Shown here one piece after another: positions 34,015-43,350 of a DNA stretch of 64,000 bases. This DNA is from Herpetosiphonaceae bacterium (GTDB taxonomy: Bacteria > Chloroflexota > Chloroflexia > Chloroflexales > Herpetosiphonaceae): NCBI GenBank assembly GCA_026003835.1, contig BPHZ01000008.1, positions 62,001 to 126,000 on the forward strand, read 5' to 3'. How positions within the stretch are numbered: the first letter of the stretch is position 1; every line of letters starts with the position of its first letter. The position numbers and the translations under genes were made by a program. The notes beneath the pieces were generated by a model. It made no database searches and was not told where the DNA came from. It saw nothing but the letters and a program-made list of their open reading frames with translations.

Positions 34015-35502
34015 CTAGATCCGTCGAAACTGGCGCCGCCAAAGGATCCAGGTCAGGCCGAAGGTGACGGCGGCGATGATAGATAACATGATCAGCTGGA
34101 GGTTGCCCGGCGCGATGCCGCGCAGCATCAGGTTCTGAAGGCCGGTGATGGCATGGGTCAGCGGCAGCAGCAAGCCAATGTTTGCCACCGGTTCCCAGAA
34201 GCTCTCCAGCGGCAAGAAGAAGCCGCTGAAGAACATTGACAGTAGTAGCACAAGCATCGACAGCTGTACTGCCTGGCTATCCGAGGATGAGAGCGTCGAG
34301 ATCAGAAAGCCGACGCCGAGCGAGGCGGGGATGAAAATCGCCATCAGCACGATCAGGGATAGCACGCTGCCGAGGAAGGGCACTTCCAGCACGAACATCA
34401 GCCCAATCAATACCACCGTCATGATGCCGATGAAGAGCGTGTAGCCGAGGGTTTTGCCGAGCAGCACCTGGGCCGTCGAGACCGGCGCAACGCCGTAGAT
34501 CTCCAGAGCGCCCAGCAGACGCTCGCGTACCAGCGAGAGCGCCCCGAGCGTGACGGCGATGTGCTGCAGAATCAGCGCCACAACGCCCGGCGCATAGAAG
34601 ATCATAAGCTCCAATGATTCGCCACGGATATTCTCTACACGCTGGAGCAGCGGCGAGGTTAGAACGTCGGGCGGTACACTGCTAAACTGCTCGAGCATGC
34701 CCTCGATCCGGGCAATGCGCTCCCGTGTTTGCTCGATGCGCTCCTGCTGCTCCTCAATGCGATTGTCGCTCAGCGCCTGGTCCAACGTCTCCAGATCCTC
34801 ATGCAGCTGCAGCAACTCCTCTCTCGTCTGTGAAATACTCCCGCCGTTAGTGCTCATCTGCGCTACCAGCAGCGGGCTGGCCGCCAGCGCTCCCACCGCA
34901 TCCTTTACCCGGCGTAGCGATTCGCGTGTCTCCTGGCGCTTTGCCGCCGACAGACCAGTGCTGAGCGAGTCTAACTGTTCGCGCGCCTCGGCCAGCATCT
35001 GCCTGGTCTCCTGCGCCTCCGTCTGCAGCTCGCCTGTCGCCTCGCGCAGTATGGCCCTGTTCAGTTCGATTACCTGCACATAGCTGAGATACAGGATCCA
35101 CTGCTCTTCCATTGGGTTGATCTCGTTGTACTTGAACATCACTGGGGATTGGCCGTGTGCGAACACGCGCTCCTCAAGATCGGGCGGCAGGATCTCCACG
35201 ACGTCAACGTCGTTGCGCTGCAGGCGCCGCATTGCCGCCGCCTCGTCGGACGTTACGTCGACAATCTCGAAGTTTGGCCCAATCGCCTGCTGCAACCTGG
35301 CAATCTCAGGATCGTCGAGTCGCTCCGGCGGGACGACCAGGATGGTTCTGAGGACTGGGCTCTGCCCTTGATAGCCCAGACCAAAGAGCAGCAGGATGAG
35401 AAACGGCCCGAGGATGAGGCTGAGCACCAGGCGGGGCTGGCGCCGTATCTCGTTGACCTCCTTGCCGAAAAAGGCGAGCAGACGAATGATCGGTTTAAAC
35501 AT
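34015..35502 (-). CDS. ABC-2 type exporter permease with long extracytoplasmic coiled coil
   Basis: This 495-residue protein has one N-terminal helix (LVLSLILGPFLILLLFGLGY), then about 260 residues outside the membrane, then five to six C-terminal helices. The outer part contains a coiled coil at about residues 150-290, rich in Glu/Gln/Arg (DNRIEEQQERIEQTRERIAR). This layout resembles YhgE/Pip-like and YadH-type ABC-2 permeases that export lipids, polymers or drugs. It overlaps its ATPase gene by 8 bases. The substrate is unknown; the coiled coil may contact the third operon member, which also projects beyond the membrane. Confidence 0.85.
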   Translation of the reverse strand: MFKPIIRLLAFFGKEVNEIRRQPRLVLSLILGPFLILLLFGLGYQGQSPVLRTILVVPPERLDDPEIARLQQAIGPNFEIVDVTSDEAAAMRRLQRNDVDVVEILPPDLEERVFAHGQSPVMFKYNEINPMEEQWILYLSYVQVIELNRAILREATGELQTEAQETRQMLAEAREQLDSLSTGLSAAKRQETRESLRRVKDAVGALAASPLLVAQMSTNGGSISQTREELLQLHEDLETLDQALSDNRIEEQQERIEQTRERIARIEGMLEQFSSVPPDVLTSPLLQRVENIRGESLELMIFYAPGVVALILQHIAVTLGALSLVRERLLGALEIYGVAPVSTAQVLLGKTLGYTLFIGIMTVVLIGLMFVLEVPFLGSVLSLIVLMAIFIPASLGVGFLISTLSSSDSQAVQLSMLVLLLSMFFSGFFLPLESFWEPVANIGLLLPLTHAITGLQNLMLRGIAPGNLQLIMLSIIAAVTFGLTWILWRRQFRRI

Positions 35503-36466
35503 CGGTCTGCTCCATCTGTCTCATGAGCATCACAAACACATCATCGAATGGAGGCAAATACTCTTCGGCCTGTTTTACTACAATGTCAGGGTGGTCGTTG
35601 AGCGCCTGAATAATCCCGGGCAGCGCGTCCCCGGCATCGTCGACGTGAACATACAGCCCGCCCACCTCGTCCCTGGCGACGCGCACCAGGCTGACCCCCG
35701 GCTGCCGCTGGAGAACTTGAGCCGCGCGGAAGATAAAGCGCTGATCGACAGCTATTTTGATGACTTCGCCCCCAAGCGCCTTGCGTCGCAACTCCTCCGG
35801 TGTATCCACTAGAACCAGACGACCCTCGCGCATGACGCCGACCAGGTCGCAGTAGGCCGCCTCGCCGACGTACTGCGTGGTTATGAAGAGCGTGCGGCCT
35901 GCGTCGCGCAGCTCGCGGAAGTAGGCCCAGAACTTGCTGCGCAGGACCGGATCAATGCCGGCTGTTGGCTCGTCGGCAAAAAGCAGCAGCGGATCGTGCA
36001 CAAGCGAGCAGGCCAGCTCAAGACGCCGCTGCATCCCCCCCGAAAGCTGTCCTCCCAGCCGATTACGCACATCAGCTAACTCCACAAACTGGAGTACCTC
36101 CTCTAACCGCCCGCGCCGGCTGAAATAGCCCATTCCATATAACGATGCGACAAAACGCAGATTTTCCTGGACCGTGAGGTTGGGGTAGAGGACGAACTGC
36201 TGCGGCATGTAGCCAATACGCTCGCGGGTGCGCTTGCTAAATTGCATGGGCCTCTCGCCCAGCACGGTCATCTCTCCAGTATCAGGCTTGAGCAAGCCGA
36301 GCATAAGGCGCACCGTTGTCGTTTTGCCGGAGCCGCTCGGCCCAATCAGGCCAACGATTGTGCCGGCAGGCACACACAGGTCGAGATCGAACACGCCCGT
36401 ATTTGGTTGAAAGATTCGGGTGACGTTCTGGAGTTCGATCGGCGTCTCTTGATCCTGCGAGTCCAT
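35495..36466 (-). CDS. ABC-2 exporter ATP-binding protein
   Basis: This 323-residue protein has a standard ATPase at residues 1-230 with Walker A GPSGSGKTTTVRL, Q-loop YMPQQFVLYPNL, signature LSGGMQRRLELACSLVHDP and Walker B LLFADEPTAGIDP, with the switch His replaced by Gln (FITTQYVGEA). The C-terminal 90 residues are the extension typical of DrrA/CcmA-like exporter ATPases. It powers the permease that follows with an 8-base overlap and is 27 bases downstream of the small membrane protein gene. Confidence 0.92.
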   Translation of the reverse strand: MDSQDQETPIELQNVTRIFQPNTGVFDLDLCVPAGTIVGLIGPSGSGKTTTVRLMLGLLKPDTGEMTVLGERPMQFSKRTRERIGYMPQQFVLYPNLTVQENLRFVASLYGMGYFSRRGRLEEVLQFVELADVRNRLGGQLSGGMQRRLELACSLVHDPLLLFADEPTAGIDPVLRSKFWAYFRELRDAGRTLFITTQYVGEAAYCDLVGVMREGRLVLVDTPEELRRKALGGEVIKIAVDQRFIFRAAQVLQRQPGVSLVRVARDEVGGLYVHVDDAGDALPGIIQALNDHPDIVVKQAEEYLPPFDDVFVMLMRQMEQTDV

Positions 36467-36493
36467 ACTTGCTATTCCTTCGGCGCCATGTGC

Positions 36494-37042
36494 TCAAAGC
36501 TCCCTGCCCAGCCTGAGCAGCTCCAGGCGCACTTTTTCAAGATATCCAGCCAGATCGGTATTCCCAATGGGTATTCGGACTGGGAAGGTCAGGTCCAGAT
36601 CGACAGTTGTGCTGACCTCTACAGTCTGCTGGATTCGCACCGGCACGGTTGTGCTGACCGGGACTGTCGCATTGATTGGAACTGGGATGCTGTAGAGGCC
36701 AAAGGGGGTTTCCAGGGGGATGTCGAATTGTTCTTCGATCGGCACCACTATGTCGATTGGTATGAGCAGATCCTCCTGGATGGGGATCGCTGCGCGCACA
36801 GGAACGGTCTGCTGCACCGGAATTTCAACAACGATAACCTCGCTCTTGCTCTGCTCCACCTGCTCGGCCAGCTTGACCGCCTGCTCTCGGGCAAAGAGGC
36901 GCGCTCTGGTGATCACCATAAACGCCCAGATGTTCATTGAAAGTGAGAGGACGACCAGCACCAACAACACGACGATAGCCCGCTGATGGCGCCAGATCAT
37001 CCGACGTGTATCCGCATCAATCTGATCATAGCCTTCACGCAT
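36494..37042 (-). CDS. Single-pass membrane protein with Val-Pro-Val repeats, function unknown
   Basis: The protein has 182 residues. A short cytoplasmic N-terminus is followed by one membrane helix (IVVLLVLVVLSLSMNIWAFM, about residues 24-44), a coiled segment, and then residues 68-160 made of repeated short beta units of the type IPV-TVPV-IPI-VVPI-VPV spaced by 8-12 residues. A short amphipathic helix ends the chain. No known family is recognised. The repeats suggest an elongated beta structure outside the membrane. It is the first gene of the ABC-2 operon, so it is a likely accessory subunit, perhaps a conduit or anchor for the exported substrate (inference). Confidence 0.7.
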   Translation of the reverse strand: MREGYDQIDADTRRMIWRHQRAIVVLLVLVVLSLSMNIWAFMVITRARLFAREQAVKLAEQVEQSKSEVIVVEIPVQQTVPVRAAIPIQEDLLIPIDIVVPIEEQFDIPLETPFGLYSIPVPINATVPVSTTVPVRIQQTVEVSTTVDLDLTFPVRIPIGNTDLAGYLEKVRLELLRLGREL

Positions 37043-37366
37043 TGGCTCGTACCTCCGATTACGCCGCCGTTGCGCGGGTAAAGCGCAGCAGCGAGCCAGC
37101 GGAGGAACAAACCTCAGCTTGCTTGGCGCTACCGCCCCGATATAATGTCAGACATATCCCCGCGTGCGTGCGATCCGGACGAAACAGCTTTAAAGCGCCA
37201 GTTTCGCTATAGCAATGAATATGCCAGTGCTATAGCCGCTACCTCTGGCTCGCACTGCAATCATCTATTTCTCAGGCACCTGCGCTGTGGCTATAATAAA
37301 AGGAGAATACATTGAGGATTGGGCTGAGGCACGCCTGAACGTATCTCAGCAGAGAGGTTTTTTACG
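37043..37366. other. Divergent intergenic region upstream of aconitase
   Basis: About 320 bases between the ABC-2 operon start and acnA. TATAAT at 37292-37297 is a likely -10 for acnA (no strong -35 found), leaving a leader of about 65 bases. No riboswitch or other RNA structure is recognised. Confidence 0.45.
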
Positions 37367-40166
37367 ATGAGCGAGAAGTTTGATCCCTTTGGTGTGCGAG
37401 CAACGCTGAAGGCCGGCGATCGTGAGTACACGGTATACCGTCTGGATCGGCTCGCCGGGCAGCTCGGCGTCGATCTGTCCAGACTGCCGTTCTCGATCAA
37501 GGTCCTGCTGGAATCGCTGCTGCGCAACGTCGGCGACGGCTTCACCGCCGCCGAAGACGTCGAGGCGCTGGCTCGCTGGACTCCTGAGGCTGCCGCTCAG
37601 CGCGAGATCGACTTTAAGCCGGCACGCGTCCTGCTGCAGGACTTTACCGGCGTTCCCGCAGTAGTCGATCTGGCGGCGATGCGTGACGCTATGCAGCAAC
37701 TTGGCGGCGATCCTGCGCTGATCAACCCGCTCGTACCGGCGGACCTGGTCATCGACCATTCGGTACAAGTCGATGTGTACGGCACTAATGCTGCGTTGTT
37801 TATCAACGCCCAGCTTGAGTTCGAGCGCAACCGCGAGCGCTATGAGTTTCTGCGCTGGGGCCAGCAGGCATTCGACAACTTTACGGTTGTCCCGCCGGCG
37901 ACGGGTATCGTCCACCAGGTCAACCTGGAGTTCCTGGCAAAGGTCGTCCAGACCCGTGAGGTCGATGGCGAACTGGTGGCCTTCCCCGATAGCCTGGTGG
38001 GCACCGATAGCCATACAACCATGGTGAATGGCCTCGGCGTGCTCGGCTGGGGCGTCGGCGGCATCGAAGCCGAAGCAGTGCTGCTCGGACAGCCGCTCTC
38101 GATGCTGACCCCCCCCCGTGGTTGGCGTGCGGCTTACCGGCGCGCTGCGCCCCGGCGCCACGGCCACCGATCTGGTGCTGACCGTGACCGAGATGCTGCG
38201 ACGTGAGGGCGTCGTCGGCAGGTTTATCGAGTTCTGCGGCCCCGGCCTGAGCAAGCTCAGTCTTGCCGACCGCGCGACGATCGCCAATATGGCGCCTGAG
38301 TACGGCGCGACCTGCGGCTTCTTCCCAGTCGATGAGGAGACGCTGCGCTATCTGCGCATGACCGGACGCTCCGAGGAGCTGATCGCGCTGGTCGAATCCT
38401 ATTGCAAGGAGCAGGGCCTCTTCCGCACCGATGAAACACCTGACCCGGTCTTCAACAAGCTCCTGGAGCTCGACCTCTCGACCGTTGAGCCGAGTGTGGC
38501 CGGCCCGCGCCGCCCTCAGGACCGCGTGCCGCTCTATGATCTCAAGCGATCCTTCTGGAATGCGATGCGAACCGTCTTCAATCGCGAGGTCAGGGTAGAA
38601 GAGACGCCGGGCCATGGCTATATTCGCTGGCTCAGCGAGAGCGGCCATCCCATTGAGGAGGAGTGGGCGCCCTCGACCTCTCGCCACAATCTCTATAAAG
38701 GCTACCAAATCAACGTTCAACTTGAGGACGGCAGGGAGGTACAGCTGACCCATGGGTCGGTTGTGATCGCCGCGATCACCTCCTGTACCAACACCTCCAA
38801 CCCATCGGTGATGATCGCCGCCGGTCTGCTGGCAAAGAAGGCCGTTGAGCGCGGCCTGACGGTGCCGCCCTACGTCAAAACCAGTCTGGCCCCCGGCTCG
38901 CGCGTCGTCACTGAGTACTACAAGCAGGCCGGGCTGATGTCCTCTCTGGAAGCGTTGGGCTTCAACGTCGTCGGCTACGGCTGCACCACCTGTATCGGCA
39001 ACAGCGGCCCCGTCGCCGACCCGATCGCGCTGGCGGTCAAGGAACACAATCTGGTAGTAAGCGCGGTGCTCAGCGGCAACCGCAACTTTGAAGGCCGCAT
39101 CAATCCTGTCGTCCGCGCTAACTACCTGGCCTCGCCGCCGATGGTGGTTGCCTTCGCTATCGCAGGTACCGTCGATGTCGACCTGAAGCACGAGCCGCTG
39201 GGCATTGATAAGGACGGCAAGCCTGTCTACCTGGCGGAGATCTGGCCCAGCGCTGAGGAGATCCAGGAGGTTATCAACAACGCTATTACCCCTGAGCTCT
39301 TCAAAAAGCAGTACGGCAATGTCTACACCGGAAACGAGCAGTGGAACAACATCCCGGTGGCTGAAGGCGATCTCTACGCCTGGGATCCCAGCTCGACCTA
39401 TATTCAGAACCCACCCTACTTTGTCGGTATGACCCGCGAAGCGCCTGAGCTGCGCCCGATCACCGGCGCGCGAGTTCTGGCGCTGCTCGGCGATAGCATT
39501 ACCACCGACCATATCTCGCCGGCAGGCAGCATCCCGAAGGATAGCCCCGCCGGCCGCTACCTGATCGAGCACGGCGTCGATCCGAAGGATTTCAACTCGT
39601 ACGGCGCGCGACGCGGCAACCACGAAGTTATGATGCGGGGCACCTTCGCTAATATCCGGCTGCGCAATCTTCTGGCGCCCGGCACCGAGGGCGGCGTAAC
39701 CATTCATCTGCCTTCCGGCGAGCAGATGTGGATTTATGACGCAGCGATGCGCTACGCCCAGGAGCAGGTTCCGCTGATCGTGCTGGCCGGCAAGGAGTAC
39801 GGCACCGGCTCCTCGCGCGATTGGGCGGCTAAGGGCTCCTTCCTGCTGGGCGTCCGCGCGGTCATCGCCCAGAGCTTCGAGCGCATCCACCGCTCGAACC
39901 TGATCGGTATGGGCGTGTTGCCCCTGGAGTTCATGGGAGATGACAGCTGGGAGGAGCTTGGCCTCACTGGCCGTGAGGTCTACACCATCGAGGGCATGGA
40001 ACATCTCGCGCCACGTCAGATGCTGACCGTCCGCGCTCGCCAGGAAGACGGCGACGAGATCGTCTTCAACGTACGCGCGCGTATCGACTCCAGGGGCGAG
40101 TTGGAGTACTACCGCCACGGCGGCATTCTGCAGTATGTTCTGCGCCAGCTCGCCGACCGGCGCTAG
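37367..40166 (+). CDS. acnA: Aconitate hydratase A, reading frame broken by one extra C in a run of nine
   Basis: Aconitase interconverts citrate and isocitrate in the TCA cycle. The first frame (37367-38206) covers the N-terminus with [20 protein letters not shown] and [20 protein letters not shown]. The second (38118-40166) resumes at [20 protein letters not shown] and carries the cluster cysteines ([23 protein letters not shown]) and the swivel domain ([18 protein letters not shown]). At 38109-38117 there are nine C; with eight the frame would read [13 protein letters not shown] without a gap, giving about 932 residues, a normal length. Every catalytic segment is intact, so sequencing error or slippage is more likely than decay. 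An extended divergence from the family is not seen elsewhere in the gene. Confidence 0.9.
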
Positions 40167-40186
40167 CGGTCAACCACATTGCCGTT

Positions 40187-40238
40187 GATGAGGAATGGGG
40201 AGCCGGAGGGCCTCCGCCCCTCCGAACCTCCCCATCAC
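40187..40238 (+). repeat. Palindromic dispersed repeat, copy A
   Basis: The element begins GATGAGGAATGGGGAG, contains GGAGGGCCTCCGCCCCTCC and ends CCTCCCCATCAC; its halves fold into a nested GC-rich hairpin (GGGGAG..CCTCCCC outside, GGAGGG..CCCCTCC inside). It is about three-quarters identical, position by position, to the element at 46842. It lies between acnA and the methyltransferase gene and may end the acnA transcript. Confidence 0.6.
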
Positions 40239-40253
40239 AGAGGAGTGACATGC

Positions 40254-40871
40254 ATGGAAACTGCCATGGATGCTGTTTACAGCAAAGCAGAGTTCTACTG
40301 GGGACGCGAGCCGAACGATCTGTGCCGGCAGGTGTTGGAGTATGTCACGCCGGAACAGGCGCGGGGCAGGCTGCTGCTCGACCTGGGCAGCGGCGAGGGA
40401 CGCGATGCGATCCACTTTGCCCGGCATGGCTTTGAGGTCGTCGCCCTCGATCTCTCACGCCCGGGTCTTGAGAAAGCACAGCGCTGGGCCGAGGAAGAAG
40501 GGCTCCGGCTACAGATTCTTCAGGCGAACCTGCTCTCCTATCGCCTCGACCGTCCTTTCCATGTACTCTATTCCAGCGGCGCGCTCCACTATCTGCCCAA
40601 GAGTTTGCGCGCTGAGGTTTTCGCCAACTACAAAGCGCAAACCCGCGTCGGTGGGCTTCATGCATTCAATGTTTTTGTGGAAAAACCGTTTCTCTCGGTA
40701 CCGCCCGACTATACTCCCGAGGAGTATTTCTTCCGCTCGGGAGAGCTGCTTGGCTACTACTGGGATTGGGAGATCCTCTTCTGCTCCGAGATCATCTTCG
40801 ACTGCAACTCCAGTGGCATCCCACATCGCCACGCCATGGATGTGATGATCGCCCGCAAGGTTATCGAGTAG
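40254..40871 (+). CDS. TehB-like SAM-dependent methyltransferase
   Basis: This 205-residue class I methyltransferase has motif I LLLDLGSGEGRDAIHFARHG, post-I acidic residue in VVALDLSRPGLEKAQ and motif IV-like YSSGALHYLPKSL. It resembles TehB/thiopurine-type enzymes that methylate small toxic compounds, but the acceptor is not deducible. The ATG at 40254 is preferred: AGGAG lies 8 bases upstream. The frame extends upstream through the palindromic repeat, but that part is not conserved coding sequence. A hairpin follows 43 bases downstream. Confidence 0.85.
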   Translation: METAMDAVYSKAEFYWGREPNDLCRQVLEYVTPEQARGRLLLDLGSGEGRDAIHFARHGFEVVALDLSRPGLEKAQRWAEEEGLRLQILQANLLSYRLDRPFHVLYSSGALHYLPKSLRAEVFANYKAQTRVGGLHAFNVFVEKPFLSVPPDYTPEEYFFRSGELLGYYWDWEILFCSEIIFDCNSSGIPHRHAMDVMIARKVIE

Positions 40872-40913
40872 AGCCGGCAAGGGCTTGGACGCCGGTAATT
40901 CGATCTTAACCGA

Positions 40914-40956
40914 ACAGCCCGGCACTAAGCGTTTTTTGACGTTTGAGCCGGGCTGT
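40914..40956. terminator. Hairpin between methyltransferase and RsbR-like gene
   Basis: A perfect 10-bp stem, ACAGCCCGGC/GCCGGGCTGT, has a 23-base loop containing TTTTTT. It could terminate the methyltransferase transcript. Because the loop and right arm hold the promoter of the next gene, it could also act as an operator. Confidence 0.45.
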
Positions 40957-40964
40957 GCTATGCT
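40936..40964 (+). promoter_or_regulatory. Promoter of the RsbR-like gene
   Basis: TTGACG (40936-40941) and TATGCT (40959-40964) are 17 bases apart, with an extended -10 (TGC before TATGCT). The predicted start near 40971 leaves a leader of about 50 bases. Confidence 0.7.
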
Positions 40965-41020
40965 TCTCGCGGTATAAACTCCTCTTTCCTTCTCCTGGAG
41001 GTAGTAACAAGGACAGAACC

Positions 41021-41842
41021 ATGGCCGATATCGCCGCCATCTACCATGACTACTTCGATGTCGCTGTCGACCGAACAACCGAGCGGCTGATTCACGATTC
41101 GCGGGGCATGTACGGATCGCTTACCCATGATGAGCTTCGGCCGCGGGTAGTTGTTGGCCTCAAGGAACTGCTGCGCGATCTGAGCGAGCAGGACCCGCAC
41201 TATTTCGGGGATTTCTGGGCAAGAATCAGCCATGACCGTGCGCGCCAGGGCTACCGGATCGACGATATGCAGCTGGCAGTTACCATCGCTGAAAAAGTAG
41301 CTCGTGAGATTTTTATCGAGCAGATCACGGATCCGGATGAGCGCCTTGCCGCCGTCGAGCATCTGATGGAAATTGTTACTCAAGCAAGAGTTGCTCTCTC
41401 CGAGGCCTTTATCAACGCAAGCGAAGAGGTCATCCACGAGCAGGCCGCCATCGTCGAGGAGCTCTCGTCCCCTATCATTCCCATCTACGAAGGAATCGTC
41501 GTGCTCACTCTGGTCGGCAGCGTCGATTCACGACGTGCAAGCCAGATTATGGAAGGGTTACTCAGCGGCATTACCGAGAATCAGGCCAGCGTAGTTATCA
41601 TCGATATCACTGGAGTTCCGGTTATCGACACAGGCGTGGCAAACTACCTACTTCAGGCCGCCCGTGCGGCGCGGCTGCTTGGAGCGCAGGTTATGTTGGT
41701 GGGTATCGGCCCCGAGATCGCGCAGACGATTGTGCAGCTTGGTATTGATCTCAGGGATATTACCACCAGCGCCAATTTGCAGGCCGGCCTCGAGTACGCG
41801 CTCGACACGCTGGGCCTCGAGATCGTGCCGCGCCGGCGCTAA
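41021..41842 (+). CDS. RsbR-like protein: globin-type N-terminal domain plus STAS domain
   Basis: The protein has 273 residues. Residues 1-150 are all-helical and match the RsbR N-terminal non-haem globin type (PHYFGDFWARISHDRARQGY; IDDMQLAVTIAEKVAREIF). Residues 160-270 are a STAS domain (SSPIIPIYEGIVVLTLVGSV; VIIDITGVPVIDTGVANYLL). RsbR proteins build the stressosome, and the Thr in the VIDT segment corresponds to a phosphorylation site of RsbT. The ATG at 41021 follows AAGGA and starts at the first conserved residue. No RsbS or RsbT gene is adjacent, so the partner genes are elsewhere or absent. Confidence 0.88.
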   Translation: MADIAAIYHDYFDVAVDRTTERLIHDSRGMYGSLTHDELRPRVVVGLKELLRDLSEQDPHYFGDFWARISHDRARQGYRIDDMQLAVTIAEKVAREIFIEQITDPDERLAAVEHLMEIVTQARVALSEAFINASEEVIHEQAAIVEELSSPIIPIYEGIVVLTLVGSVDSRRASQIMEGLLSGITENQASVVIIDITGVPVIDTGVANYLLQAARAARLLGAQVMLVGIGPEIAQTIVQLGIDLRDITTSANLQAGLEYALDTLGLEIVPRRR

Positions 41843-41919
41843 CCACGCCTGGTGTTCACGCTTGGGCAGCGGCACGACCCACATGTTCAATCACAGGCGA
41901 GGAAACATACCCGCTTGTA

Positions 41920-42312
41920 TCAACAATTTCTTTGTAATAGCGCAATATTATTCCGTATGCGCTCTTTCTCATGTTCCGTCAGCGATCGTTCTGCCAGGAG
42001 CGCTCTGTACATCGCAAGGCTTTCCTGATAGCGCCCCCGTTCTGCCAAATAGACCGCCATTCGCTCAGCAAGTTGATATCGGTAATAGGGGCGCTCATAG
42101 CTGATCCCACGATTATACCAGGCAAGCGCCTCTTCCTCTTGACCCATTTTTCCGCAGATCAGCGCGATATTCAAACACATCATTGCTTTATCAAGATCTG
42201 AAACATCGCTTGCCAGAAGGCGCTGAAATGCCTGGATAGCGCCAGCATAATCACCCTGATCGGCGAGCTGCGCTGCCTGTTGTACTGCGTGCTGATAGTC
42301 TTGGTATTGCAT
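41920..42312 (-). CDS. Small TPR-repeat protein
   Basis: This 130-residue protein consists of three to four tetratricopeptide repeats (AAQLADQGDYAGAIQAFQRL, ALICGKMGQEEEALAWYNRG, AVYLAERGRYQESLAMYRAL). The ATG at 42312 is placed by a strong GAGGAGG six bases upstream; the frame is open 12 codons further. It probably mediates protein contacts. There is no operon partner, and the RsbR-like gene converges on it. Confidence 0.8.
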   Translation of the reverse strand: MQYQDYQHAVQQAAQLADQGDYAGAIQAFQRLLASDVSDLDKAMMCLNIALICGKMGQEEEALAWYNRGISYERPYYRYQLAERMAVYLAERGRYQESLAMYRALLAERSLTEHEKERIRNNIALLQRNC

Positions 42313-42450
42313 TGGGGACCTCCTCAGCGACGAGTGTTCAGCTACCAATATACTGTATCAGTCTGCAAAAACGAGCGGCGCCACCTGGGGGTACCCGGTC
42401 GGCAGCAAGCGCTGGTTCGGGGGCCCGAACATCTTAAATGATCCGGAAAT

Positions 42451-43011
42451 TTATCCTAAGATCTGCTCAATCGGAAGGGTGATATCTTTGATAGAATGCG
42501 CGGTCACGGTTTGACCATGTCCAACTTCGCGGACAATGCCATAGGTTCGTCCAGTGAGATCGGCAAACTGAATGACGCAATCATGGTCAAGATCTACTAT
42601 CCAAACTTCGGGGATACCAGCTTGGGCATAGAGCGGGATTTTGACCTGCCGATCATAGTCTAATGACGTATCTGCAACTTCGATAATGAGTAAGATGTCT
42701 GTGGGGGAAGCAAGCTGGTGGGCGTAGTAGTCAGCGCGACTGCGCAACAGAGCGATATCCGGCTCTGGTTCGGAATGCTGACTGAGACGGATCGGGTTCT
42801 GCACGCTGACAATACATTGAGCACCGACCAACCGATTCAGGAGCGCATTCAGGCGGTTGACTGTGGCAACATGACGGCTTCCAACAGGGCTCATGGTAAG
42901 AATCTCGCCTTCAAGCAGTTCAACGCGGTCATCCTCAGCGAGAATACCCGCCTCAACCATGCGCTCATATTCAGTTACCGTAAATATTCGCCGGGTGATT
43001 GAGACCGCCAT
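42451..43011 (-). CDS. Uma2-family (DUF820) putative restriction-like endonuclease
   Basis: This 186-residue protein has the PD-(D/E)xK fold pattern of Uma2: YERMVEAGILAEDDRVELLE at the start, EPEPDIALLR with the catalytic Asp, ILLIIEVADTSLDYDRQVKI with the Glu and Lys, then YAQAGIPEVWIVDLDHD. Uma2 proteins are abundant in Cyanobacteria and Chloroflexota and are of unknown function, possibly nucleases encoded by mobile elements. It is monocistronic. Confidence 0.92.
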   Translation of the reverse strand: MAVSITRRIFTVTEYERMVEAGILAEDDRVELLEGEILTMSPVGSRHVATVNRLNALLNRLVGAQCIVSVQNPIRLSQHSEPEPDIALLRSRADYYAHQLASPTDILLIIEVADTSLDYDRQVKIPLYAQAGIPEVWIVDLDHDCVIQFADLTGRTYGIVREVGHGQTVTAHSIKDITLPIEQILG

Positions 43012-43213
43012 ACCAACTTCCTGCTATTCCTACGAAGAGCATTTCACTTATATCCTCGATCATACCACAGTATTCTCCATTTGGATGCCGCCTATTGACC
43101 AGTCAATCTTCCCTCTTTTTCAATAAGCGAGCCGCGGAGTTGGCCCGGCTGGCTAAAGGCCACCGAACGGTGCACCGCCCAGATTTTTCGACTCGAGGAG
43201 CAACTGACGTACC

Positions 43214-43222
43214 TGTGGATAA
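43214..43222 (-). other. Single perfect DnaA box
   Basis: TGTGGATAA on the plus strand is the reverse complement of TTATCCACA. It stands alone, about 130 bases upstream of the aminotransferase gene, and could be chance or part of a DnaA-responsive promoter. Confidence 0.35.
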
Positions 43223-43350
43223 GCAAACTTCTTCCGCAATGCGTGCCGCATGACTCTGAACAAACACATCCAACATGGGTTTTGTTAGGCGCTCTTTAGG
43301 GTATGATAGAATGAGCTGTTATCATTACGCGAAGGAGGACGTATTGCCGT

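Noticed and set aside
33787-34086. A 99-codon plus-strand frame between tmRNA and the ABC-2 permease
   Set aside because: It crosses the tmRNA promoter and the terminator hairpin and has no similarity or ribosome site.
37920-40118. A 732-codon open frame on the minus strand, antisense to aconitase
   Set aside because: The opposite strand encodes conserved aconitase over the whole stretch; the antisense frame is a result of GC-rich codon bias.
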